A stretch of 5,329 nucleotides of DNA from Anaerolineales bacterium (lineage in GTDB: Bacteria > Chloroflexota > Anaerolineae > Promineifilales > Promineifilaceae). The stretch spans positions 1 to 5,329 of the forward strand of contig JAGQGA010000409.1 of assembly GCA_020432595.1 (NCBI GenBank), read 5' to 3'. Numbering within the stretch: the first letter of the stretch is position 1; every line of letters starts with the position of its first letter. The position numbers and the translations under genes were made by a program. The notes beneath the pieces were generated by a model. The model saw nothing but the letters and a program-made list of their open reading frames with translations. It was not told the DNA's origin and did no database searches. Positions 1 through 4,747 of the stretch are shown here, one piece after another.

Positions 1-1
1 G

Positions 2-286
2 TGGCAGTTAGTGCATCTGGCTTATGCCCAATTGTGGTTGGCGCGGCATGTGGCTGGGGCTTTACCCCGACCTTGGGAACGCCATCTCCCGGCGATGAAA
101 AACCGGCTGATGTCCCCAACCTTGGTGCAACGCGATTTTGCTCGAATTATTCGCCAGATTGGGACACCAGCCAAAGCACCCCAACGCCGGTTTATTTCAC
201 CGGGCAGACCTTTGGGGATGAAATTGCCGCCGCGACCACGCCAGAAAGTGGTTGTCAAAAGTCAGCAAGGGGCAAAACCGCCCTGA
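2..286 (+). CDS. Transposase, C-terminal part (left end outside window)
   Basis: The second + frame is open from the window edge to a TGA at 284-286 and gives 94 residues that read like the tail of a DDE-type transposase. It begins with a hydrophobic, aromatic helix (LAYAQLWLARHVAG), followed by LPRPWERHLP, VQRDFARIIRQIGTPAKAP and a basic, proline-rich end (SPGRPLGMKLPPRPRQK). The RDFxRIIRQIGTPA...SPGR pattern is one I associate with IS701-like/NF041680-type transposases common in Cyanobacteria and Chloroflexota; this is a memory-based family match. The catalytic core would lie to the left, outside the window, so whether the gene is intact cannot be judged. The overlapping frame-1 reading (1-330) lacks such patterning and is taken as a shadow. 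Confidence 0.66.
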   Translation, partial: WQLVHLAYAQLWLARHVAGALPRPWERHLPAMKNRLMSPTLVQRDFARIIRQIGTPAKAPQRRFISPGRPLGMKLPPRPRQKVVVKSQQGAKPP

Positions 287-334
287 AATCAGGCCAATTG
301 GCTCGATTATTCAGTTATAAATGTACTTGAAATC

Positions 335-354
335 AACTCAATTAGAATTGAGTT
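335..354. repeat. Short perfect inverted repeat after the transposase gene
   Basis: AACTCAATT at 335-343 is mirrored by AATTGAGTT at 346-354 with two bases between. In RNA the inner pairs would open and leave a stem of six or seven A/T-rich pairs. It lies 48 bp after the transposase stop and about 60 bp past the end of the convergent HicB-like gene. It could be a weak two-way terminator or part of the insertion-sequence end. There is no clear U-tract, and the matching IS end is not in the window. The rest of 287-412 contains no gene that I can support. Confidence 0.45.
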
Positions 355-412
355 TGGTTCACAATGTCAAAAGTCCAATCCTTTAATATGATCAGGAATC
401 GGGTCAACATTG

Positions 413-628
413 CTAGGCAAAGAGCAAACGCCCCTTGGGTTCTGGTACGGGGCAACCCATCTCCTCTGCCGTTTCAATCCACTCGTCAATAATAAGCTCT
501 AATTCGGCCAACGCACCTTGGTAGGTAGCCCCATCGGCAGCACAACCAGGTAATTCAGGAACCTCGGCAATAAAAGCCTCATCTTCAGCACTCCAGTAAA
601 TAATTACTTCATATCTGTGTTTGCCCAT
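413..628 (-). CDS. HicB-like antitoxin family protein
   Basis: This 71-residue protein has the compact HicB fold pattern. It starts with YEVIIYWSAEDEAFIAEVPELPGC (residues 6-29), passes through ADGATYQGALAELELIIDEWIETA and ends EPKGRLLFA. The EVPELPGC...DGxTYxxAL signature is typical of the partly degraded RNase-H-like domain of HicB antitoxins. In classical systems HicB neutralises the HicA mRNA interferase, but no HicA gene is visible on either side. The partner here appears to be the DUF2442 gene, whose restored stop lies 7 bp before this start on the same strand. No good Shine-Dalgarno precedes the ATG, which suggests translational coupling to that gene. This short, DNA-binding-domain-free type is common as a solo or loosely paired gene. 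Family call is firm; function as an antitoxin is inferred. Confidence 0.85.
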   Translation of the reverse strand: MGKHRYEVIIYWSAEDEAFIAEVPELPGCAADGATYQGALAELELIIDEWIETAEEMGCPVPEPKGRLLFA

Positions 629-635
629 TTTTCGA

Positions 636-937
636 TTAGCCTACAGCTTCAGCAGCAAGCATTGCCCACTGCTGCCCAAGTTCTGCTATTGCTTGTGCAT
701 CCCAGTAGCGCAATGTTTCGGGATCAAAATCGCCTCCATTCGGCCAAACGAGCGTCCGAGCTTCTTGATCTAACCTTACTTGTTCAAAGCGTTCTATATC
801 CCGTAGGCTACCAAAACTTCACCCTGTAAGATAGGTTTAAAGTCAATAACATGCTGAAACCCATCATTAAACATGATTTGCAATGTGTAGTCGTCAACAA
901 GTTCAAAGTCAATCACACGAAAAAGTTTATGAGCCAT
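636..937 (-). pseudogene. DUF2442 protein gene broken by a one-base frameshift
   Basis: Reading leftward from ATG at 937, the first frame gives MAHKLFRVIDFELVDDYTLQ and continues through DGFQHVIDFKPILQGEV, the N-terminal half of DUF2442. It then runs into a stop at 794-796 after 47 codons. A -1 shift at the four-T run (813-816) restores FGSLRDIERFEQVRLD, TLVWPNGGDFDPETLRYW and a stop at 636-638. One added T would give a normal 100-residue protein. DUF2442 proteins are small and usually adjoin toxin-like genes (DUF4160, HicB-type), so an antitoxin-like role is plausible but unproven. A strong ribosome site (AGGTGAGAGG, 942-951 on the complement) precedes the ATG, and the HicB-like gene follows 7 bp after the restored stop. 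The homopolymer location means a sequencing or assembly error is a real alternative to true decay. Confidence 0.8.
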
Positions 938-1148
938 TTTGCCTCTCACCTTAATCAAGGCAAGTATAGCGAAAAATGGGGAAAAGGATAGGCTCTATTC
1001 GCAGGCAAGTGGTTTACGGGGTTTCTGCGTATTGTCTCGGCGAAATATCGCTGATTGTAATTCGCGCCAACGGGCGAGCTTGGCTATACTGGATGGAAAG
1101 GAAATTTGTGGCTGGTTTGTCGGCCACGCATATGAAGAGGAAAGGTTT
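938..1148. promoter_or_regulatory. Divergent intergenic region, 211 bp, upstream of both operons
   Basis: This gap separates the leftward DUF2442/HicB unit from the rightward ECF operon, so promoters for both should be here. On the + strand TATACT at 1085-1090 resembles a -10 element, but nothing close to TTGACA lies 16-18 bp upstream. On the - strand TATACT (complement of 963-968) is also a -10-like match without a good -35. A hairpin of five Watson-Crick pairs (GTGGC 1108-1112 with GCCAC 1123-1127), extendable inward to seven, sits before the ecfS ribosome site (GAGG 1137-1140, AAAGG 1141-1145). I looked for TPP, FMN, cobalamin and preQ1 riboswitch core motifs and found none. No convincing gene is present. 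Confidence 0.4.
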
Positions 1149-1670
1149 ATGAATGTTCAACGAATTGCATTAACGGCCGTTTGCATCGCCATCGTCGCCG
1201 TCTTAGTAGCTGTCGTTCCCATACCCATTCCCGCCACCGGTGGGTACACCCACCCCGGTGCCGTTGCTGAAATCTTTATCGCCCTCGCCTTTGGCCCCGT
1301 TGTCGGTGGCGTGGCCGCTGGCATTGGTGCCGCCATTGCCGACCTGGCTCTCGGCTATGGCAGCTTTGCCCCGCTCACCCTCATTGCCCACGGCAGCCTC
1401 GGCGTTTTGGCTGGCTATTTGGGCTGGAAAAAAGGGATCAATGGCATGATCATCGCCTGGATTGTTGGCGGGTTGGCCTTGGTTGCCGTCTACTTCCTCG
1501 GTGAAGCCACCCTTTATGGCTATGGCTTTGCCGGAGCCGCTGCCGAGCTGCCGTTTAACCTGTTCCAAGTTGGTCTGGGCATCCTTGGCTTGGTTCTCTA
1601 CCAACTGGTGCGCCGCGCCTACCCGCAAATTGACCAGCTTGGCGGCACGCCGTCGTTCCAGGAAAGATAA
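1149..1670 (+). CDS. ECF transporter S component (substrate-binding membrane protein)
   Basis: This 173-residue, very hydrophobic protein is the substrate-capturing subunit of an ECF vitamin/micronutrient importer in the cytoplasmic membrane. Membrane segments lie near residues 4-24, 38-62, 75-94, 100-119 and 128-152. The first carries an AxxxA pattern (residues 10-14), the type of surface S components use to dock on EcfT. The PIPIPATGGYTHPGAVAEI loop and the GPVVGGVAAGIGAAIADL helix resemble the riboflavin/HMP-type S-component families (PF07155/PF12822). I cannot name the substrate. I chose ATG 1149 because GAGG/AAAGG lies just upstream and homology begins at MNVQRIALTA; the frame stays open to 939, but that extension is not membrane-like. 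The fused ATPase gene and later ecfT follow on the same strand, giving a complete dedicated S-AA'-T set. The palindrome AACGGCCGTT lies within it at 1172-1181. Confidence 0.85.
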   Translation: MNVQRIALTAVCIAIVAVLVAVVPIPIPATGGYTHPGAVAEIFIALAFGPVVGGVAAGIGAAIADLALGYGSFAPLTLIAHGSLGVLAGYLGWKKGINGMIIAWIVGGLALVAVYFLGEATLYGYGFAGAAAELPFNLFQVGLGILGLVLYQLVRRAYPQIDQLGGTPSFQER

Positions 1671-1673
1671 TTT

Positions 1674-1725
1674 GTAGGGAGTGGGGAGTGGGGCGTCAGA
1701 ACACTCCCCACTCCCCACTCCTTAC
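1674..1725 (+). repeat. 20-bp-stem hairpin built from heptamer repeats, between ecfS and ecfA
   Basis: The left arm at 1674-1693 pairs with 1706-1725 across a 12-base loop. All 20 positions pair, one as G-U. The arms consist of heptamers: TGGGGAG-type on the left, and four CTCCCCA-type units in exact 7-bp phase at 1704-1731 (one degenerate, CTCCTTA). The structure nearly fills the 67-bp gap between the ecfS stop and the TTG start of the ATPase gene. No U-tract follows, so it is not a classic terminator. It could pause or partly stop transcription, or stabilise the upstream mRNA, and so set the ratio of S component to ATPase. The dispersed nature of such arrays is inferred from the related array at 2623-2664. 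Confidence 0.75.
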
Positions 1726-1737
1726 TCCCCACGCTCC

Positions 1738-3462
1738 TTGCCCCCCATCCTCGCCCTCCACAATTTTAGCTACGCCTACCCCACCCACTTGCCCACAGCC
1801 AAGCCCGTTTGGGTGCTGGATGGCGTGGATTTAACGGTGCAGGCGGGGGAGTTTGTGACAATTATGGGGCCGACGGGGGTGGGCAAAACAACCCTGTGCC
1901 TGGCACTCAACGGCATTGTACCCCATTCAACAGGTGGCACGATTGGAGGCGAGGTGTGGATAAACGGCCGTAATTCCCGCCACCACCCCGTCGCCGAACT
2001 CGCCCAAACCATTGGCCTTGTCTTCCAGGAGCCAGAAACCCAGCTTTTTAACATGACCGTCGAGGCCGAAGTTGCCTTTGGGCTGGAAACGCTGGGACTG
2101 CCCCCGGCTGAAATGGAGCAGCGCATCGCATGGGCGTTGGAACTCGTCGGCATGGGCGAATTTCGCCAGCGATCTCCCTTTGAACTGTCCGGCGGGCAAA
2201 AACAGCGCGTCGCCATTGCCGCCATCCTCGCCATGAAACCCCCCGTGCTAGTGCTGGACGAACCCACCGCCAATCTTGACCCTGTCGGCAAGCGGGAAGT
2301 GTTTGCCGCTGTGGAAACACTGCGACAGCAGGAAGGAATGACCATCATCATGGTGTCGCACGAAAGCGAGCAAATCGCCGCCTTTGCCGACCGGGTGGTG
2401 GTGTTGAATAAGGGCAAGGTAGCCATTGATGCCCCCGCCGCCACCATATTTACCCCACCCACCCGCCTGCGCCAAATTGGGCTGTCCGTCCCCCAACTCA
2501 GCGAACTGGCCGACTGCCTGAACCAACGCCACGCCACCCAGTTTCGCTTCACCCAGCTAGACGAAGCCGCCCAAGCCTTGAATCATTGGACCTTCGCCGC
2601 CCAAGGTACTGACACGCCACTGTCCCCACACCCTACACCCCACACCCCATACCCCACTCCCCAACCAAAGGTTGACCACGCCCCACACCTCACCCTCGAC
2701 TCCCTCTCCTACGCCTACGACGGTACGCAGGCAGCCCTCAACGGCATTGATTTGACCATTGGGGCGGGGGAGTTTGTGGCAATCATCGGGCAAAATGGGT
2801 CGGGCAAGACGACGCTGGTGAAGCATTTGAACGGGCTGCTGCGGCCGACGCGGGGGCGCGTGCTGCTCAATGGGGCCGATATTGCCGCCACGCCGGTGGC
2901 AAAGTTGGCGCGGACGGTGGGCTATGTCTTCCAAAACCCCGACCATATGATTTTTAGCACCACGGTGCGAGAGGAGGTAGCAGCCGGGCCGCACAATTTG
3001 GGGCTGTCGGAGGCGGAAATTGCGGCACGAACGACAGCGGCATTGACGCAGTTTGGGTTGCTGCCTTTTGCTGAAACGCAGCCAGCACTGCTGGGGTTTG
3101 GGCTGCGGCGCAAGGTGAGTATCGCGGCGGTGGTGGCGATGCAAACGGCCGTTCTTGTGCTTGATGAACCCACTAGCGGCCTGGACCAGCGCAGCACCGA
3201 TGAGCTGATGGCGATTTTGACCGATCTCAACCAGCAGGGGCGGACGATTGTGCTGATTACCCACGATATGCGGCTGGTAGCGGATCATGTGCCGAGTTGT
3301 GTGGTGCTGCATAACGGCCGTTTATTAGCCCACGCTCCCACCCGCCACCTTTTCCAGCAGCCCAACCTGCTGCACCAAACCCAGCTTGAACCACCTCCCA
3401 TCACCCAGCTAGGCCAGCAGCTTGGCTTCTCGGCTCTCACGTTGAGGGATTTGTGTGCTTGA
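1738..3462 (+). CDS. ecfA: ECF transporter ATPase, two ABC domains fused (EcfA-EcfA')
   Basis: This protein powers the ECF importer by ATP hydrolysis on the cytoplasmic side, and carries both ATPase subunits in one 574-residue chain, as in YkoD. Domain 1 shows Walker A GPTGVGKTT (44-52), Q-loop Q97, signature LSGGQKQR (150-157), Walker B VLVLDEP (170-176) and switch H208. A proline-rich linker (about 296-309) follows. Domain 2 shows Walker A GQNGSGKTT (351-359), Q-loop Q399, Walker B VLVLDEP (472-478) and H509, but its signature is LGFGL (452-456), not LSGGQ. I chose TTG 1738 because homology starts at MPPILALHNFSYAYP; the alternative GTG 1681 lies inside the stem of the upstream hairpin. Neither start has a good ribosome site. 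The stop (TGA 3460-3462) overlaps the -35 box of the next promoter. Compared with the relic copy at 3900-4018, the last codons look shortened by a 5-bp deletion. Confidence 0.92.
   Translation: MPPILALHNFSYAYPTHLPTAKPVWVLDGVDLTVQAGEFVTIMGPTGVGKTTLCLALNGIVPHSTGGTIGGEVWINGRNSRHHPVAELAQTIGLVFQEPETQLFNMTVEAEVAFGLETLGLPPAEMEQRIAWALELVGMGEFRQRSPFELSGGQKQRVAIAAILAMKPPVLVLDEPTANLDPVGKREVFAAVETLRQQEGMTIIMVSHESEQIAAFADRVVVLNKGKVAIDAPAATIFTPPTRLRQIGLSVPQLSELADCLNQRHATQFRFTQLDEAAQALNHWTFAAQGTDTPLSPHPTPHTPYPTPQPKVDHAPHLTLDSLSYAYDGTQAALNGIDLTIGAGEFVAIIGQNGSGKTTLVKHLNGLLRPTRGRVLLNGADIAATPVAKLARTVGYVFQNPDHMIFSTTVREEVAAGPHNLGLSEAEIAARTTAALTQFGLLPFAETQPALLGFGLRRKVSIAAVVAMQTAVLVLDEPTSGLDQRSTDELMAILTDLNQQGRTIVLITHDMRLVADHVPSCVVLHNGRLLAHAPTRHLFQQPNLLHQTQLEPPPITQLGQQLGFSALTLRDLCA
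2623..2664 (+). repeat. Six tandem heptamers encoding the linker of the fused ATPase
   Basis: Six heptamers follow in exact register: TCCCCAC, ACCCTAC, ACCCCAC, ACCCCAT, ACCCCAC and TCCCCAA. Because three heptamers make 21 bases, they translate as two seven-residue units, SPHPTPH and TPYPTPQ, which form the flexible linker between the two ATPase domains. The unit type matches the CTCCCCA array upstream of this gene (1704-1731). Heptanucleotide arrays of the CCCC-rich kind are known in cyanobacterial genomes as STRR sequences; the kinship here is by appearance only. A gain or loss of one unit would shift the frame and cut domain 2 off. Confidence 0.8.
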
Positions 3463-3485
3463 CAGGGAGAAACGGCCGTTATAAT
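3459..3485 (+). promoter_or_regulatory. Promoter-like site, TTGACA-15-TATAAT, at the end of ecfA
   Basis: TTGACA at 3459-3464 and TATAAT at 3480-3485 are both perfect consensus hexamers. The spacer is 15 bp, shorter than the usual 16-18. The spacer ends in AACGGCCGTT (3471-3480), whose last T is the first T of the -10 box. The -35 overlaps the ecfA stop codon. A start near 3492 would give a leader of about 50 bases before the antitoxin-like gene at 3545. The same arrangement recurs at 3993-4019. The short spacer suggests either a weak promoter or one that needs a factor bound at the palindrome. Confidence 0.5.
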
Positions 3486-3544
3486 AATTCTCTTTAGCTA
3501 TATATTGGAAAATGGGAACTTCTCTATAAATAAAAGGTCGAACC

Positions 3545-3889
3545 ATGTCAACTGCTATTATGATTTCCGAACAAGTCGCCAATCACCTCAATGATTTGGC
3601 CGTTGGTGATGATATTGATGAAACGCTGCGGCTTTTGCTGGTGGCTGAATATCGGCGCAAGTTAACCCATTACCGGTTGACCAATGAGCAACTCAGCCAA
3701 AAATACCAGATGTCGTTTGCGGCCTTTGAGGAACAGCAGCTAACCAAAGCCTATAATTATTCATGGGCGGTTGAATCTGATGCGATGGCTTGGGAAACGG
3801 CCGTTGATGGTATTCGTACAATGCAGCGCCGACTAGCAGAATTAATTTGCTTTAACCATATCTATCTCTGTCAACCTTTACACCTCTAG
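3545..3889 (+). CDS. Antitoxin-like small protein with a foreign C-terminal tail
   Basis: This 114-residue soluble protein has an N-terminal part (about 1-45: MSTAIMISEQVANHLNDL, then IDETLRLLLVAEYRRKL) that looks like a small helical dimerisation region. A helix-turn-helix-like stretch follows (about 46-68, LTNEQLSQKYQMSFAAFEEQQL), then an acidic/aromatic end (YSWAVESDAMAWETAVDGIRTMQRRLAEL). I recall this last pattern from antitoxin-like proteins next to toxin genes in Cyanobacteria and Chloroflexota, possibly TumA/DUF6516 partners; this is a weak match. No toxin partner is present. The family-like sequence ends near AELI (about 3846). The last 13 residues (CFNHIYLCQPLHL) are read out of frame through the ecfT relic, so the natural stop has been lost. 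An AAAAGG ribosome site (3532-3537) lies 7 bp before ATG 3545. It is driven by the promoter at 3459-3485, or by read-through from ecfA. Confidence 0.72.
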   Translation: MSTAIMISEQVANHLNDLAVGDDIDETLRLLLVAEYRRKLTHYRLTNEQLSQKYQMSFAAFEEQQLTKAYNYSWAVESDAMAWETAVDGIRTMQRRLAELICFNHIYLCQPLHL

Positions 3890-3910
3890 CCAAAGCTGCC
3901 TGCACTAAAC
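3848..3910 (+). pseudogene. Relic of the 5' end of ecfT
   Basis: Positions 3858-3910 align without gaps to 4791-4843, the start of ecfT. Ten of the first 42 bases differ, mostly at third codon positions, and the start codon has become ATA. Read in that frame the relic gives ISISVNLYTSSQSCLH and then a TAA where ecfT has LHQT. The resemblance extends upstream: TTGCTTTAACC before the ATA matches TTGCCCTAGCC before the real ATG. The relic ends inside the CTGCACYAAAC segment (3900-3910), where sequence matching the end of ecfA takes over. It is not functional as a transporter gene. Confidence 0.85.
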
Positions 3911-4018
3911 CCAGCTTGAATCGCTCCTATTGCCCAGCCAGGCCAACGGCTTGGCTTCTCTGCCCTCACGTTGCGCGATTTGTGTGAGGTGCTTGACAGG
4001 GGGAAACGGCCGTTATAA
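3900..4018 (+). pseudogene. Relic of the 3' end of ecfA
   Basis: Positions 3900-4020 match 3370-3486 at about 87 percent over the aligned bases, with a one-base gap near 3925 and a 5-bp difference near 3986. Read in the ecfA frame after the gap, it gives LGFSALTLRDLCEVLDRGKRPL with a stop at 4016-4018. The real gene ends LGFSALTLRDLCA. The relic therefore probably keeps the older, longer C-terminus: the functional gene lacks five bases at a GTGAGGTG direct repeat. It carries no start or ATPase motif and cannot be active. It also brings along the second promoter-like site. Confidence 0.85.
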
Positions 4019-4019
4019 T
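3993..4019 (+). promoter_or_regulatory. Second copy of the TTGACA-15-TATAAT promoter-like site
   Basis: TTGACA (3993-3998) and TATAAT (4014-4019) are separated by 15 bp with AACGGCCGTT at 4005-4014, the same geometry as the copy at 3459-3485. Only one spacer base differs. A start near 4026 would give a short leader before the DUF433 gene at 4062. A small hairpin (GCTGC 4025-4029 with GCAGC 4033-4037) would sit at the 5' end of that transcript. It is placed to drive the DUF433/DUF5615 pair and, by read-through, ecfT. Confidence 0.5.
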
Positions 4020-4061
4020 TACGAGCTGCTGGGCAGCACTTGAAAACAGGATAACAAGTTT

Positions 4062-4346
4062 ATGGAACAAAAACTAATCACAGAAATCGTTGGGGAGGAA
4101 TCATATCAATATTACCCGCTGGGCGATTATGTTGTTCGAGCACCTGACATTTGTTCCGGCCGCCCTACATTTAAATACACCCGCATCGAGATTACCGGGA
4201 CTTTTGAGCGTTTAGCGGCTGGGGAAACAATGGACGACATTGTTTTGGGTTATCGCGGACGTGTGCCCAAGTCAGCTATCATTGAAGCTGTCCACTTAAT
4301 CACCAGCCAATTTATTACATCCCTGCCACAGCTAGAGCCAGTTTAA
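4062..4346 (+). CDS. DUF433 family protein, likely antitoxin of the downstream PIN-like toxin
   Basis: This 94-residue protein carries the DUF433 (PF04255) signature: APDICSGRPTFKYTRIEITG (about residues 27-46), FERLAAGETMDDIVLGYRGRVPKSAIIEAVHL (about 48-79). The CxGRPxxKxTRI and LAAGxxxxxIxxxY motifs are the family hallmark, and the second half is a winged/helical DNA-binding-like region. DUF433 proteins are commonly found next to DUF5615 PIN-like proteins and are regarded as VapB-like antitoxins. Here the stop codon overlaps the next start (TAATG, sharing one A), so the pair is translationally coupled. The ribosome site is modest (CAGGA, 4047-4051, 10 bp before ATG 4062). Antitoxin role is inferred from family and context. 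Confidence 0.87.
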   Translation: MEQKLITEIVGEESYQYYPLGDYVVRAPDICSGRPTFKYTRIEITGTFERLAAGETMDDIVLGYRGRVPKSAIIEAVHLITSQFITSLPQLEPV

Positions 4347-4747
4347 TGATCGTTTTAGATGAACAATTGCTTGGTCGGAATCTGGAAAACGAAATCAGCC
4401 ACTGGTATCAAGGGGAGGTTTGTTTTATTACCGATCTGCGTCCTGGTAGCGTTATCAAAGACGATGCCATTCCCAAACTGCTACAGCACGCCAACCAACC
4501 GACGTTTGTCACCATTAACGAACGGGATTTTTGGCGTAGAACAGAACCAAACCAGAGATACTGCCTTGTTTGTTATACCCTGACCGATTCACAGGCTCAC
4601 CAAATTGCTTTCGCCTTACGAGACCTGTTGCAACATTCCTTATTTGATAGCAAAGCTAAGCGTATGGGCAAGATCATTCGAGTAACCAATCACGAAATTA
4701 CCTATTACGCAACAAGCCACAGAAAATTACAAACAGTACTACTTTAG
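4346..4747 (+). CDS. DUF5615 PIN-like protein, probable toxin ribonuclease
   Basis: This 133-residue protein opens MIVLDEQLLGRNLENEI, the LDEQL motif of DUF5615 (PF18480) PIN-like proteins. It continues with an ITDLRPGSVIKDDAIPKLL segment (about 28-46) and FVTINERDFW (about 54-63), which correspond to the spread acidic residues of the PIN nuclease fold (candidates D5/E6, D29, D39/D40 and E59/D61). A strand-rich end (KIIRVTNHEITYYATS) follows. PIN-fold VapC-type toxins cleave RNA with a metal ion; activity is assumed from the family, not shown. It starts on the A of the DUF433 stop codon and has no ribosome site of its own, as expected for a coupled antitoxin-toxin pair. The length and motifs suggest it is intact. 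It is followed after 43 bp by ecfT. Confidence 0.83.
   Translation: MIVLDEQLLGRNLENEISHWYQGEVCFITDLRPGSVIKDDAIPKLLQHANQPTFVTINERDFWRRTEPNQRYCLVCYTLTDSQAHQIAFALRDLLQHSLFDSKAKRMGKIIRVTNHEITYYATSHRKLQTVLL

Larger units (their letters stand above)
1172..4014. repeat. Dispersed palindrome AACGGCCGTT, seven copies
   Basis: Exact copies lie at 1172-1181 (ecfS), 3144-3153 and 3313-3322 (ecfA, second half), 3471-3480 (first promoter spacer), 3796-3805 (antitoxin-like gene) and 4005-4014 (second promoter spacer). A copy with one end mismatch lies at 1963-1972 (ecfA, first half). The core ACGGCCGT would be expected about 0.1 times in 5.3 kb at this base composition (hand estimate). Copies fall in different reading frames and encode different residues (TAV, NGR), so protein conservation does not explain them. 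The behaviour resembles HIP1 (GCGATCGC) of Cyanobacteria. None is seen in 1-1171 or after 4014. Confidence 0.8.

Noticed and set aside
1..330. Open frame of 109 codons beginning with GTG at the window edge
   Set aside because: The overlapping frame from position 2 gives transposase-like sequence, whereas this one shows no family pattern and has a cysteine/proline-rich random composition.
811..818. Programmed -1 frameshifting in the DUF2442 gene
   Set aside because: The site A GTT TTG is not a standard slippery heptamer and I saw no following pseudoknot or stem. A one-base loss in a T run is simpler.
617..829. Plus-strand frame of 70 codons
   Set aside because: It is opposite the frameshifted DUF2442 gene, whose reading is strongly family-like.
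939..1148. N-terminal extension of the ECF S component to ATG 939
   Set aside because: The extra 70 residues are not membrane-like, and a good ribosome site precedes ATG 1149, where homology begins.
939..1148. Vitamin riboswitch (TPP, FMN, cobalamin, preQ1) upstream of ecfS
   Set aside because: None of the conserved core motifs could be found by eye on the + strand.
1203..1718. Minus-strand frame of 171 codons
   Set aside because: It lies opposite ecfS, is glycine-rich and without domain pattern, and starts inside the heptamer hairpin.
1675..1731. CRISPR array or tandem direct-repeat array with spacers
   Set aside because: The units are contiguous 7-bp repeats with no spacers, arranged as an inverted pair.
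1681..1737. GTG 1681 as the start of the fused ATPase
   Set aside because: It would lie inside a 20-bp stem and add 19 residues encoded by repeat DNA. TTG 1738 matches where the domain begins, although it too lacks a ribosome site, so GTG 1681 is not excluded.
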